From positions 106,870 to 170,869 of the forward strand of contig NZ_VJXY01000014.1 of the NCBI RefSeq assembly GCF_014831675.1: DNA of 64,000 nucleotides, given 5' to 3'. This document shows, one piece after another, positions 44,779-54,614 of the stretch. The DNA comes from Komarekiella delphini-convector SJRDD-AB1 (GTDB lineage Bacteria > Cyanobacteriota > Cyanobacteriia > Cyanobacteriales > Nostocaceae). Numbering within the stretch: position 1 is the first letter of the stretch; every line of letters starts with the position of its first letter. A model generated the notes under the pieces. It ran no database searches. It saw only the letters and a list, made by a program, of their open reading frames with translations, and had not been told where the DNA came from. The position numbers and the translations under genes were made by a program.

Positions 44779-47700
44779 TTAGAACAAGAAATTATTGGCA
44801 TTAGCTAAAGTCGCTTGGTCTAAACCTTGCACCATCACCAGAGTTGTAGAACGACCCCGACCCCCTAAGCCATCTGAGTCGATGAGCACAGTGGTGTTGT
44901 TGCCCTTAGTTCCAAAACTCAAGTAGCCTTGTGTTGTGGCACTTGCGTAGTTGAGGTTATCGAGACTCAAACTTTGGAATAGTGGGAGCAAGGCAATCTT
45001 GTCTGTACCAGCCACAAAATCAGTAATTTCATCCCCCGCATCCCGAATATTGGTGTAGACAAACTGGTCACTACCAGCGCCACCCGTAAGGGTATCTTTG
45101 CCTTTGAAGCCAGTGATGATGTCAGTGCCATCAGAGCCAACTAGGGTGTCACGCCCTGACGTGCCGTTAATTAACTGATCGTTGTCTGTAATACTGACAT
45201 TTATAGAAGCGATCGCAATGTCGTTGTAACTGGCATCAGCGCTTGCTGCCGTTAGGCTCAGCGTGCTAGTGTGATTGCCTTCTACAACGTCATCATCCAC
45301 GGCTGTCACGGTAATGGTCTGAGCTTGATTCCAATTTGCAGCGGTGAAGGTGAGACTATTGACACTAGTAGTGATTTGTGCATTGGAATTGAGGGCGATC
45401 GCTACATCTGCGGTAGGTTGGCTAGTCAGCGCTATGGTATAAGTATCCGTTGCTCCGCCTTCTGTAACGTTGGTGCTGCCATCCGATTCGGTAATTGTTA
45501 CACCTGCGCTCAGGGTAGTTAACTCAATCTGCACCACTCGGATGTTGTCCGTTGCATCTGTTTCGCCCTGGATGCCGTCCCCAAAATATTCGTTTTCATA
45601 TCTGCCATACAAGTCGTAATCCGCTACAAAGATCAGGTAGCCATTACCTCCTGTATAATTGGGAATGGTGAGAGTCTGGTTAAGTGTATAGCTAGCCCCT
45701 GCTGCTAGTGGTGTTTGCGCCTCTGTCGATACCTCTACCAGTTGCAGATCAAAGACATCTAAATCATCGTTAGTTGAAAAGAAAACAGCATCGTTCCAAT
45801 CAGCTGGAGCATATACTGTTCCCTGGTTGGTAACTGTCCAGGACACATCAACTGTCCCACCTGTGACGGCTGGTGTTAAAACTTCAGCATCAGAAAGCAC
45901 CAAGTTTGGGGCACTCAGGTTAATTGGTATCGCTTGCAGGATATTGCTCTCTTTGTAGCTTAAAGGTTGGCTAATAGACAAATTATCAGTTGTAATTACC
46001 AGGTAGCGATCGCCTAGAAAGTTAAACGGTATGTAAGAGTTAATTTCGTTACGAGGAAGAAAAATATCAGCGCTGGCTGTATAGCTAGCTCCCGGTGCTA
46101 GAGGAGTATCCCCTTCTGACAAACGGTAGCCTACACTGAAAAAATTGTTCTCTCTAGGTATTGCTTCTAAGTACCGATCATATGAAATGTAAATCTTGTC
46201 ATCCAAGTCAGCAAAAGCGATCGCATCACCTTGGTTGGTAACAGTCCAAGACACACGGATAGTCTCACCCAACACCGCAGATGATGGGGCGATGATATTA
46301 GAAATGACTAAATCTGGGGCACGTAAGGTAATTGGTTGAGCAAATACATTGTTATCCTCATTTGTTTCGCTCAGGTTGTTATTTCTATCTGTACTAAAAA
46401 GCAGATAACGGCTATTTTTTCTAGCAAAGTCGGGAATAGTAATATTCTGGGTGATTGTATAGCTATCCCCTCCTGCAAGAGGTGTATTGTTTTCTGAAGA
46501 TACTTGAGTAAAAAAGATATCTTCGTCGTCTAGAAATTCGTCATCTGAAAGGTAAACATTGTCATACCACTCACCCAGTGCGGTATAAATACTCTGATTC
46601 TTGACAGTCCAAGATACTGAGATAGTTTCACCTGAAGCAGCAGATGTTGGGGCTGTGGCACTCTCGACGACAAAATCCAGACCAGCCAAGTTAATAGGTA
46701 CTGCTCGGAAGTTATCATTCTCATCTGTTTCGCCCTGGATGCCAGTTCTCTCCCATTCCAAACCGTTGATATTTGCATCCACCATAAACAACAAGTAGCC
46801 ACTGTCCTGTATATTATTGGGAATGGTGATGGTTTGGTTGAGTGTATAGCTAGCCCCAGCTGCCAGTGGTGTTTGCTCCCCTATCGACACCTCTATCAGT
46901 TTTGAATCATACTGATATTTCTCAAAAATATCGTCATATAGATCTAAAACATCGTCTTCGGAAAAGTAAACAGCATCATACCAATCAGTAGGAGCATAAA
47001 ACTCTCCTTGGTTGGTAACAGTCCAGGACACATCAACCGTCCCACCTGGGACGGCTGGTGTTAAAACTTTGGCATCAGAAACTACCAAGTTTGGGGCATT
47101 CAATTGAATTGGTATTGGCTGGTAGCTACTGATTCCTAGAGGATTGTAAAGAAAGCTATAGCCACCAAGACCAACCCCTATGTAGCGATCGCCTACGAAG
47201 TTAAATTTCTGAGCAAAGATGGAATTCGATTGTTTATTACTGGGAAGATAAATGTCTGCGTAGGCTGTATAGCTGGCTCCGGGTGCTAGAGGAAAATTTT
47301 CTTCTGTCAAGCGGCTGCCTACTTCATAAAAGTTGTAATCTCGGGGTCTTACCCCATCTAAGTACGGTTCAGCTGAAATGTAAATAGTATCAACCGATAA
47401 TGAAGAAGCGATCGCATTACCTTGGTTGGTGACAGTCCAATACACGCGGATAGTCTCACCCAATACCGCAGATGATGGGGCGGTGACATTAGAAATCACC
47501 AAACCTGATGGAGTTAGAGTAATTGGTTGAGCAAATACATTGTTATCCTCATTTGTTTCGCTTTGGTCGTTGTTTCTATCTGTGGCAAACAACAAGTAGC
47601 GGCTGCCCGCTGTAGCGTCGTAGGGAATATAAGTACTCTGGGTGGTTGTATAACTATCCCCCGCTGCAAGAGGAGTATTGTTTTCTGAAGATACGCTGGT

Positions 47701-47880
47701 GACAAAGAGATCGTTGTCGTCTAGAAACTCGTCATCCGAAAGGTAAATGTAGTCATACCAGTTAGCGGTGGTGATCTCTTCACCCTGGTTAGTAACTGTC
47801 CAGGACACATCAATGAGGCCATTCACATAGCCAAATAGTGGGGCTGTCACAGAAGACACTATCAAATCAGGTTTAACCAT
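44779..47880 (-). CDS. Large secreted protein with six CARDB repeats, a Calx-beta-like domain and a C-terminal RTX region
   Basis: A 1033-residue protein without an N-terminal signal peptide, as expected for type I secretion substrates. Six CARDB adhesion modules run from residue about 3 to 755, each opening like PDLIVSSVTAP, containing VSWTVTNQG and closing QGETDENDN-like segments (NLSETNEDNN). Residues about 760-870 are Calx-beta-like (VTEGGATDTYTIALTS, VDDDVVEGNHTSTLSLT). The C-terminal about 150 residues hold RTX Ca-binding repeats (GTSGRDTLVGSDGTDIITG, LTGGAGSDQFVY) and the secretion-type end ITDFVAGTDKIALLP. A surface or extracellular adhesin is likely. Neighbouring parvulin (49366) and ABC (50127) genes could relate to export, but no HlyD partner is present. 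Flanked by identical palindromes. Confidence 0.85.
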   Translation of the reverse strand: MVKPDLIVSSVTAPLFGYVNGLIDVSWTVTNQGEEITTANWYDYIYLSDDEFLDDNDLFVTSVSSENNTPLAAGDSYTTTQSTYIPYDATAGSRYLLFATDRNNDQSETNEDNNVFAQPITLTPSGLVISNVTAPSSAVLGETIRVYWTVTNQGNAIASSLSVDTIYISAEPYLDGVRPRDYNFYEVGSRLTEENFPLAPGASYTAYADIYLPSNKQSNSIFAQKFNFVGDRYIGVGLGGYSFLYNPLGISSYQPIPIQLNAPNLVVSDAKVLTPAVPGGTVDVSWTVTNQGEFYAPTDWYDAVYFSEDDVLDLYDDIFEKYQYDSKLIEVSIGEQTPLAAGASYTLNQTITIPNNIQDSGYLLFMVDANINGLEWERTGIQGETDENDNFRAVPINLAGLDFVVESATAPTSAASGETISVSWTVKNQSIYTALGEWYDNVYLSDDEFLDDEDIFFTQVSSENNTPLAGGDSYTITQNITIPDFARKNSRYLLFSTDRNNNLSETNEDNNVFAQPITLRAPDLVISNIIAPSSAVLGETIRVSWTVTNQGDAIAFADLDDKIYISYDRYLEAIPRENNFFSVGYRLSEGDTPLAPGASYTASADIFLPRNEINSYIPFNFLGDRYLVITTDNLSISQPLSYKESNILQAIPINLSAPNLVLSDAEVLTPAVTGGTVDVSWTVTNQGTVYAPADWNDAVFFSTNDDLDVFDLQLVEVSTEAQTPLAAGASYTLNQTLTIPNYTGGNGYLIFVADYDLYGRYENEYFGDGIQGETDATDNIRVVQIELTTLSAGVTITESDGSTNVTEGGATDTYTIALTSQPTADVAIALNSNAQITTSVNSLTFTAANWNQAQTITVTAVDDDVVEGNHTSTLSLTAASADASYNDIAIASINVSITDNDQLINGTSGRDTLVGSDGTDIITGFKGKDTLTGGAGSDQFVYTNIRDAGDEITDFVAGTDKIALLPLFQSLSLDNLNYASATTQGYLSFGTKGNNTTVLIDSDGLGGRGRSTTLVMVQGLDQATLANANNFLF

Positions 47881-47927
47881 AAATAATCTGTCTCCGATTT
47901 ATTTAGAAAATCTGTTTTTTGCAATTA

Positions 47928-47952
47928 AGAGACGTTGCATTGCAACGTCTCT
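47928..47952. repeat. 25-bp perfect palindrome, copy 2
   Basis: AGAGACGTTGCA, T, and the reverse complement; same family as 44705-44733. It lies about 50 bp past the stop of the 48002-48736 gene. Confidence 0.85.
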
Positions 47953-48001
47953 ACATGTTTTTACGGGCGTGTGGACTTTACTGGTATCCAACCATTTGTC
48001 C

Positions 48002-48736
48002 TCAGAAAGTTGGTGCTATGGGAATGACGGTTTCATTTGGTACTAGATTTAACTGATATGGTAAGTTGAGAAACTTGGTGTTTACCACTTCTTTGTAAAT
48101 CTCTAAATCTGTATGCCAATTGCTAATTATTTTTGATAAACTAGCAAGACGTTGGCTTTGATCCTCTTGGGCGATCGCATGACTGAAACTCGCAGTAAAT
48201 AGAACTATAGGACATACTGTTTTATCTGGCAGTTGTAGCCCAGCTTCATTGATATCTAAGCTCAGCTGCGCCTCTTCGAGAGTATAATTAAACCGCATTG
48301 CAGCTTGTACAGGAGCTTTACCAAACTCATGCCACGGCCCAGGATTCAACAATGTTCTAAAAATATAGTTACGTGCTGTGTTGTTCTGCTGCTCAAATAA
48401 AACATGTCCTCGAAAATTAATCGCTACCTCTTGATACTCTAGTTGCGTCAATGTCTGTGAATATTTCCGAGCGATCGCTGGAATTTGTACTTCTTTTAAT
48501 TCTTTAGTAGCTATTAGCTCAGTGAAAACAATCTTGTTGACTTGGGCAATTATATTAATGCCGTTTTGGAACTTCACCTGAGCAGCATAATTAGTCAGAA
48601 TAGGCGCTTGTGATAGTTCCCATTCACTAGGAACAATGCCACTATATTTAAGAAAATCTGGGGTTAAGATTATTGGATTGTGCTGTTTAGCTGCGATCGC
48701 AATGTTAAGTTCTTGGATATTTAGATTTTGATTCAT
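48002..48736 (-). CDS. Unknown protein next to the CARDB/RTX gene
   Basis: A 244-residue soluble protein of no family I recognise. No signal peptide or transmembrane segment. It begins MNQNLNIQELNIAIAAKQHN and has beta-rich segments (YAAQVKFQNGINIIAQVNKIVF, YQEVAINFRGHVLFE). The central block RTLLNPGPWHEFGKAPVQAAMRFNYTLEEAQLSLDINEAGLQ is rich in conserved-type residues. It is the upstream neighbour of the large secreted protein on the same strand (gap 122 bp), so a helper or immunity role is conceivable but not supported by motif. Length and coding quality are convincing. Confidence 0.6.
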   Translation of the reverse strand: MNQNLNIQELNIAIAAKQHNPIILTPDFLKYSGIVPSEWELSQAPILTNYAAQVKFQNGINIIAQVNKIVFTELIATKELKEVQIPAIARKYSQTLTQLEYQEVAINFRGHVLFEQQNNTARNYIFRTLLNPGPWHEFGKAPVQAAMRFNYTLEEAQLSLDINEAGLQLPDKTVCPIVLFTASFSHAIAQEDQSQRLASLSKIISNWHTDLEIYKEVVNTKFLNLPYQLNLVPNETVIPIAPTF

Positions 48737-49365
48737 CTATTTTTGACTCTCCCTAAATTTAATTTTTACAGAAATAATTAAGTTCAAGTTCTGTAAAAAT
48801 CTAGGTATTAAAAATCTGTGGTCTTTTCGACCGCACCATAATTTCACTCATGTTTTTATTTTTTGCTACCTTTATTGAGATAAATTATCAAAATTTTGTC
48901 AGTAAACCTAGTACAATTTACGTTATTCAATACATTTTATTGGCAAAATCACTTAAGTAGTTTACAGGTCATTTGGGTGTATTGTAATCAGACTTAGTGT
49001 AAATTTACTCATTTCTTTAAAAAGAAAGCTTTTTCCCAAATGCTTTCGAGAAAGATAAAGTTTTTGTAAAGTGCTACCCGATAGCCGTTAGCTGTAAAAG
49101 TAAGCATAATTACTTGAACTATGGAATAAAAAAACATTAACCACAGGAGCCGCAAGTTTCCCAATCCCTGTCTTTACGTAAAATCTATAATAAAAACTCA
49201 TATAGCGTGTATATTTTAAAATAGGCTGGCAAATCAATATTTATTAGTTGCGAAACAGAGGTTAGCTGGCCTTAACTCGGCGGACTAACACAAAAGCTCT
49301 CACTGAGTGGGCTACAGTATAGCTTCTTTAACAGACCAGTTATTTTTACATATGCCCGGAAGCTA
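48737..49365. other. 629-bp divergent spacer
   Basis: AT-rich; no gene, strong hairpin or repeat family was recognised. It should contain promoters for both flanking genes. Confidence 0.4.
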
Positions 49366-50130
49366 ATGACTGAAACGATCCAAATTGGTAATCGTACAAT
49401 CACAGCTAGTGAACTGATTCCCTTGCTGGCAAATTACCAAATGCTGCCACAATTGCGGCGGGAATTAATAATTGACGAGGCGATTGAGCAAATCTCACGC
49501 TCCGCAAACGCAGTAGTAGAATGCACGCCTGAAGAAGTAACCCAAGCTCAACAGCAGTTTTTTGCTGAGAAACAGTTAAACAATGAAGTTGACATCCAAG
49601 CTTGGATGGCATATCAAGGACTGACTCCCGATCAACTCGAAGCTGTTACTACTCGCAAGCTGAAGATTGAAAAATTCAAGCAAGCTGTTTGGGGTAATAA
49701 ACTAGAATCCTACTTTTTTCAGTGCAAGGCAAAACTGGACAAAGTTATTTACTCCCTACTGCGAACCCAGGATGTAGGAATTGCTCAAGAACTCTACTTT
49801 CGGATTCAAGACCAAGAAAATTCTTTTGCCGAAGTGGCGCGGGAATATTCACAAGGGCCAGAAGCCCAAACTGGCGGTTTAGTGGGCCCGATTGAATTGA
49901 ACGCACTACATCCGGTAATGGTGCAAATGCTTTCTAGCAGTCAACCGGGTCAAATATTGCCCCCGGCTCGCGTCGCCGAGTGGTTTGTGATTGTGCGGTT
50001 GGAGAAATTCATCCCAGCCAAACTAGACGAACCCATGAAAGTCCGCCTGCTAAATGAACTCTTTGAAACCTGGCTACAGGAACAGCACAAGCAGATTATG
50101 TCTGCTTCAACTGATGAGCCGCCAAGCTAA
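49366..50130 (+). CDS. Peptidyl-prolyl isomerase, parvulin (PPIC) type
   Basis: A 254-residue protein with no signal peptide. The N-terminal SurA-N-like helical region (LIPLLANYQMLPQLRRELIIDEAI, PEEVTQAQQQFF) covers about residues 10-120. A central PPIC domain (about 130-225) has FAEVAREYSQGPEAQTGGLVG and WFVIVRLEKF. The parvulin GGLVG loop is present. In cyanobacteria such proteins often sit beside ABC exporters of type I systems, and here the convergent neighbour is an ABC exporter; the two genes overlap by 4 bp at their stop codons. Role: folding or handling of an exported protein, by inference. Confidence 0.88.
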   Translation: MTETIQIGNRTITASELIPLLANYQMLPQLRRELIIDEAIEQISRSANAVVECTPEEVTQAQQQFFAEKQLNNEVDIQAWMAYQGLTPDQLEAVTTRKLKIEKFKQAVWGNKLESYFFQCKAKLDKVIYSLLRTQDVGIAQELYFRIQDQENSFAEVAREYSQGPEAQTGGLVGPIELNALHPVMVQMLSSSQPGQILPPARVAEWFVIVRLEKFIPAKLDEPMKVRLLNELFETWLQEQHKQIMSASTDEPPS

Positions 50131-51851
50131 CTAAACTGCTGAGCATAAAACCGCGCATAACGACGTTCAAGTGACAACAATTCTTCGTGGGTTCCTGATT
50201 CGACAATTTGTCCTTGTTCGAGGACTAAAATGCGATCGCACCGCCTAACTGTAGATAGACGGTGGGCAATAATAAACACAGTCCGGTTTTGCATCAGTCT
50301 TTCTAGTGCTTCTTGTACCAAAGCTTCTGACTCAGAATCTAATGCAGATGTCGCCTCGTCCAAAATCAAGATTTGCGGATTGAGGAGAACAGCACGAGCG
50401 ATCGCAATTCTTTGTCTTTGTCCCCCTGATAAGTTTACTCCACGCTCGCCCACCCAAGTATGATAGCCCTCTGGTAATTGGGTAATAAACTGGTGGGCGT
50501 TAGCAATTTTTGCTGCTTCTGCAACTGCTTCCAAATCAAACGAGTCTTGTCCAAAAGCAATATTTTGGGCAATTGTCCCGGAAAACATAATAGTTTCTTG
50601 GGGAACAATCCCAATTTGTCGCCGCAGACTATGAAATTTGACATCTCGAATATCAATACCGTCAATTAAAATTTGACCAGTTATGGGGTCATAAAAACGC
50701 GGTAAGAGATTCACAAAAGTGGTTTTACCAGCACCAGAAGCACCCACAAGAGCGATCGCTTCACCTGGTAGAACCAACAAACTGATATCTTTTAATACAG
50801 GTTCACCAGGTTTATAAGCAAAAGAAACATTGTGATATTCTACTTTGCCACTTACTGGAGGTAAGGTGATCGCGTCTCGCTTCTCTACTACCGTCGGTTG
50901 AATTGCCATCAATTCAAAAACGCGGTCAACAGATGCTTCACCCTGTTTAAATTCGTTGTAGTTGTTAGTAACGTGACCGATAGGGTCAATTAACAGCACT
51001 GCTGCGGTCAAGTAGCTGAAAAACTCCGCCACTGTTAAGTTACGTTGGGAAATCTGCCATCCTCCCACAATCAGCAACGATAATGCACTCAAAGCTTCCA
51101 GAAACCCAACTACAGGAGTCTGAATCGCTTTGAGCCGTTCTGCCGAGTATTTTGCTTGCAAACTGCGTTCTGCTTCATGACCAAATCGGGCGATTTCGTA
51201 ATTCTCAGCAGCAAAAGCTTGTACCAGACGGATACCGCTAAAAACTTCCGTGAGAATTGCCGATAAACCCGACACGCGATTTTGACTTCTTAAAGAATAC
51301 TTGCGTAACCGTTCGCCAAACCAACCAATTAAAACACCCATCAGCGGCGCAACAATTACCGTTGCAAGTGTCAACTGCCAATTTAGGTAAATCATGTAAA
51401 TCGGAATTGCCAGCAGTTGCAAAACGCAGGGGATAAAGTCGTGAAATACTTTATTTACAACTTCCCCAACTCGGTCAACATCTTCTGTGAGGCGGTAAGA
51501 TAAATCACCTGCTTTTGCTGTTTCAAAATAGCTGAGATTTAGCTTTTGGAGATGAGTATAGACTTGCTGACGCAGATGAAAAGCAACTCTTAAAGAGGCT
51601 TTGGCCATGTACATATCTTGCACAGACTGAAAAAAGCCTCTGATTAGAAATACTAAAGCACAAGCCCCGGCTATTTGGGCGATCGCTACTACATTACCTT
51701 GTCCAAAAGGAATTGCCAATTTACCGGCGAGATTAATCAAAGTTAATGTCGCCAGCACATATCCCACAATACCAACAAATCCCTTGCTGATAGTTTGCCA
51801 TTGGGGCCGGAGATAGGGCAGCAGTTGCCAGTAATTAGAACGCGTTTTCAA
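50127..51851 (-). CDS. ABC exporter with fused membrane and ATP-binding domains (MsbA-like)
   Basis: A 574-residue half-transporter. The N-terminal about 310 residues hold six transmembrane helices of the type I exporter fold (LTLATVIVAPLMGVLIGWF, VVGFLEALSALSLLIVGGW). The ATPase domain (about 335-574) is complete: Walker A LVGASGAGKTT, Q-loop VPQET, signature LSGGQRQR, Walker B ILILDEATSALD, H-loop IIAHR. The start is TTG 51851; an in-frame stop is one codon upstream, so no ATG alternative exists there. It resembles lipid or polysaccharide flippases. It overlaps the convergent parvulin gene by 4 bp. The substrate is unknown. Confidence 0.93.
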   Translation of the reverse strand: MKTRSNYWQLLPYLRPQWQTISKGFVGIVGYVLATLTLINLAGKLAIPFGQGNVVAIAQIAGACALVFLIRGFFQSVQDMYMAKASLRVAFHLRQQVYTHLQKLNLSYFETAKAGDLSYRLTEDVDRVGEVVNKVFHDFIPCVLQLLAIPIYMIYLNWQLTLATVIVAPLMGVLIGWFGERLRKYSLRSQNRVSGLSAILTEVFSGIRLVQAFAAENYEIARFGHEAERSLQAKYSAERLKAIQTPVVGFLEALSALSLLIVGGWQISQRNLTVAEFFSYLTAAVLLIDPIGHVTNNYNEFKQGEASVDRVFELMAIQPTVVEKRDAITLPPVSGKVEYHNVSFAYKPGEPVLKDISLLVLPGEAIALVGASGAGKTTFVNLLPRFYDPITGQILIDGIDIRDVKFHSLRRQIGIVPQETIMFSGTIAQNIAFGQDSFDLEAVAEAAKIANAHQFITQLPEGYHTWVGERGVNLSGGQRQRIAIARAVLLNPQILILDEATSALDSESEALVQEALERLMQNRTVFIIAHRLSTVRRCDRILVLEQGQIVESGTHEELLSLERRYARFYAQQFS

Positions 51852-51918
51852 GCTTTAACGTCCACAACGATATTTTTCCTTGTTTGACGCTATCAGTTTT
51901 TGGGGAGTTTCTGAACAG

Positions 51919-52458
51919 TTAACTGATACTGTTGTGATAATTTGTTGGTGTTTCCCAGCGTAGTAGCTTTGGCAACTGCGACAAGTGGACACCATAGTTA
52001 AAAATCCACAAAATAATCTCTAAAATCAATAAATTTCGTACCCAAATAAGTTCTGGTTGAGGATTTAAAAGCGTTAGTCCTTGATAAAGTTGCCAGATGC
52101 GGTAAGGCAAGTACAAGCAAGGTATCATCACCCACACGCAGGAGTGAAATCTCTGTACCGTTAACTTTTCGGATAAAATTTGCAATCCCAGCATCAGAAA
52201 GTAAGAAGCAAGCACAATCAGTACTTGATGGTAACTCCACCAGACGCCCCACAAAATCATTGTTAACAGGGGAAGTGCCAAACCTAATACTAATACAATC
52301 AAGAACCACACCTTAAACCACGGCGGTAATGGTTCCGGGATGCTGAAGGGTTTAGAATCTCTCCAAACCCAACCAACAAAAGCCAAAAATGATGTAGCAC
52401 CCACAAAAAACAGGAGATTTTCTAAGAATAGGTAGAGGTTGATGTTAAAGGGAGTCAT
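51919..52458 (-). CDS. Multi-pass membrane protein of unknown function
   Basis: A 179-residue integral membrane protein from ATG 52458 (the open frame extends to a TTG at 52515, which would overlap the upstream exoD gene). About five hydrophobic segments: LYLFLENLLFFVGATSFLAFVGW, WFLIVLVLGLALPLLTMILWGVWW, VLIVLASYFLMLGLQIL, VWVMIPCLYLPYRIW and LLILEIILWIFNYG. I do not recognise a family. It follows the ExoD gene on the same strand with 41 bp between, so the pair are probably co-transcribed and may share an envelope function. It lies 67 bp before the end of the ABC exporter's upstream region. Confidence 0.7.
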   Translation of the reverse strand: MTPFNINLYLFLENLLFFVGATSFLAFVGWVWRDSKPFSIPEPLPPWFKVWFLIVLVLGLALPLLTMILWGVWWSYHQVLIVLASYFLMLGLQILSEKLTVQRFHSCVWVMIPCLYLPYRIWQLYQGLTLLNPQPELIWVRNLLILEIILWIFNYGVHLSQLPKLLRWETPTNYHNSIS

Positions 52459-52499
52459 TATTATCAACGTCAGAAATATATGTCGTTCATTTTTGCTCT

Positions 52500-53123
52500 T
52501 TAACGACCCAGCCAAGTCTTAATAATGTCAAGAAGACTGGAACCACCCCAAATCAATGCCAACAGAATCGAAGTAGTCAAAATTGCTCCCATCACACACA
52601 AGACTAAACCTCCGAGGCTGATAGCACCATCATCTTCCAGCAAGCCAAAGCTAGTTACGAAAATACCCATTGCTGGTAGGGTATTGGTTCCCGGAATTGG
52701 AATCATCATCGAAATTGCCATTAAGGCGATCGCACAGCCAAGTGTGATTCTACCTGGTAAAGTAGTACAAATATAGCTGAGGCGGGGACGAGCGATCGCT
52801 TCAATTCTTCGTAACCAAGGAATCCCCGCTTTCAAGAACCCCTGCACTGTTTCGAGTTTAATTGGATGGTTGGTCATTCGCTGAGGTAGCCAAGGGATTT
52901 TAGCACCAGCAATCAGCTGTACCGCTAGTAAAAAAATCAAGATACCAAAAGGAACCGAGTACCCTGGTGCTGGAACAGGCAAAGCAGAAGGTAAAGATAA
53001 AACAACTAGCAAAAAGCCAAAAATTCTTTCCTTTGCTAGTAGCAGAATCTCTGCCAAAGTTACTTTTGAGGGTCTTTCTTCCTCAAAAAAATAGCGTTGT
53101 AATTCGTTTGATAGTCTCGCCAT
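52500..53123 (-). CDS. ExoD family exopolysaccharide-synthesis protein
   Basis: A 207-residue membrane protein of the ExoD family, first linked to exopolysaccharide and stress tolerance in rhizobia; the mechanism is unknown. Four or so transmembrane segments: FGFLLVVLSLPSALPVPAPGY, FGILIFLLAVQLIAG, LGCAIALMAISMMIPIPGTN and LGGLVLCVMGAILTTSILLALIWG. The paired motifs LPSALPVPAPGYS and MIPIPGTNTLPA are family hallmarks. N-terminal about 30 residues are cytoplasmic and helical. The downstream unknown membrane protein gene is in the same direction. Confidence 0.9.
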   Translation of the reverse strand: MARLSNELQRYFFEEERPSKVTLAEILLLAKERIFGFLLVVLSLPSALPVPAPGYSVPFGILIFLLAVQLIAGAKIPWLPQRMTNHPIKLETVQGFLKAGIPWLRRIEAIARPRLSYICTTLPGRITLGCAIALMAISMMIPIPGTNTLPAMGIFVTSFGLLEDDGAISLGGLVLCVMGAILTTSILLALIWGGSSLLDIIKTWLGR

Positions 53124-53666
53124 AGATTACCTAAAATTTAGTATATGGGGTTCTCAATTGAGTAAGGTATAGGAAGGAGCGATTAACCACAGATCAACAC
53201 CGATAAGCTAATGCGCGTCTAAATTGCATGACTACTCTTTGTAGTTGTTAACTGTTGACTTTTGACAGTTAACGGTTAACAGTCAACCTTAGTATCGAGG
53301 TAATATGCAATTTAAATGTATAACAGCTTATACACCGATGAATTTGTACTCAGTAGATGAGGAAACGCTATAATTACACCAAAAAGTACACTTGTTAACC
53401 ACACAATAAACACTATATCTGAAAGTACATAAACAGCGATTAGTAAAAATATACTAGCTAGTTATAATCAAAAATTTACCGGCTTTTGGGCTTTTCACCT
53501 TTGTGTCTATGTGCCTTAGTGGTTAAAAAAGTGATTTAATCAGTTTGCACAAAATATCTTAGCATTCAGTAATTTTTTAGAACTCAAATTAATATTAATA
53601 CATTAACTTATTTTGTAATCTTAAAAATGGAATTATAGATAGTAGATTTTGGGTTATGGATATAAT
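53124..53666. other. 543-bp spacer with an inverted-repeat element
   Basis: It contains the TAAGCT-ended element (53204-53330). The rest is AT-rich upstream sequence. No gene seen. Confidence 0.5.
53204..53330. mobile_element. 127-bp inverted-repeat element (TAAGCT ends), copy 2
   Basis: The left end TAAGCTAATGCGCGTCTAAA with TTGCAT, and the right end ATGCAATTTAAATGTATAAC with AGCTTA. The interior has GTTAACTGTTGAC-type heptamers. Same ends as 31983-32159. Confidence 0.65.
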
Positions 53667-54449
53667 ATGCAACGATATTTGAAAGTACTTGGACTATTTT
53701 GGAGTGCTGCTATAGCAGCCGAGTTGGAATATCGCGTTAATTTCCTCATCGCTACTCTCAGCAGCTTAGGCAGTCTTGCAGGCAGCCTTTTCGGACTATT
53801 CTTGTTTTACCGTACTGGCTATACTTTTAGTGGCTGGTCATGGGAAGCAGCTTTAGTAGTTTTGGGTATTTTCACTCTACTGCAAGGTTTTTCTGCTACA
53901 TTTCTCGCCCCCAACTTGAATCGCATTGTCCGTCATGTGCAGGAAGGTACTCTTGACTTTGTATTATTAAAACCTATCCGCAGTCAATTTTGGCTTTCTA
54001 CTCATACCCTTTCACCTTGGGGACTCCCGGATTTAGTTTTTGGAGGCATCATCATTGGCTATGCAGGTGAACGCCTCGGCATAGGCATAGACGACTACAT
54101 GCTGAGTGTAGTGCCGTTGTTGTTCGGCTTGGTGATTCTTTACAGCTTGTGGTTTATGCTGGGAGCGATGAGTATTTGGTTCGTGAAAATATACAACGTC
54201 ACTGAAGTGCTGCGTGGTTTATTAGAAGCTGGAAGATATCCGATCGCAGCATACCCCAGTGCTTACCGCTTTTTCTTCACCTTTGTAATGCCAGTAGCTT
54301 TTTTAACGACTGTACCCGCAGAAGCGATGCTGGGTAGAGGTCAAACTAGCTGGTTGATAGGCGCGGCTGGGTTGGCATTAGTCCTGTTTTTATTTTCCAC
54401 CTGGTTTTGGCGATTTGCGTTGCGATTTTATACCAGTGCTTCGAGTTAG
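53667..54449 (+). CDS. ABC-2 type transporter permease (DUF990-like)
   Basis: A 260-residue membrane protein from ATG 53667 (TTG 53649 in frame upstream). It matches the ABC-2 permease family with about six transmembrane helices: VNFLIATLSSLGSLAGSLFGLFLFY, WEAALVVLGIFTLLQGFSATFLAP, DYMLSVVPLLFGLVILYSLWFMLG and LIGAAGLALVLFLFSTWFW. Family phrases include NLNRIVRHVQEGTLDFVLLKPI, YPIAAYPSAYRFFFTFVMPVAF and TTVPAEAMLG. Its partner permease and ATPase are not in the window. It precedes the EACC1-like gene by 165 bp on the same strand, but a shared function is not shown. Confidence 0.9.
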   Translation: MQRYLKVLGLFWSAAIAAELEYRVNFLIATLSSLGSLAGSLFGLFLFYRTGYTFSGWSWEAALVVLGIFTLLQGFSATFLAPNLNRIVRHVQEGTLDFVLLKPIRSQFWLSTHTLSPWGLPDLVFGGIIIGYAGERLGIGIDDYMLSVVPLLFGLVILYSLWFMLGAMSIWFVKIYNVTEVLRGLLEAGRYPIAAYPSAYRFFFTFVMPVAFLTTVPAEAMLGRGQTSWLIGAAGLALVLFLFSTWFWRFALRFYTSASS

Positions 54450-54614
54450 ATAAGAAGCGGCTCATCTTTTTACCGAATTTTTACCTAAACTTTATGATGT
54501 TTTGTAAAAATATTGAATAAATTTCAGGAAATTTACATAGCAGATATGATGTCAATAGAGAAATTACGCAAATACATTTGACAGTCAACTGCTTAAAACC
54601 AAAAAAGGTACAAA

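Noticed and set aside
50127-51851. HepA heterocyst envelope transporter
   Set aside because: The domain layout fits any MsbA-type exporter; no heterocyst envelope gene cluster is nearby, so no specific name is justified.
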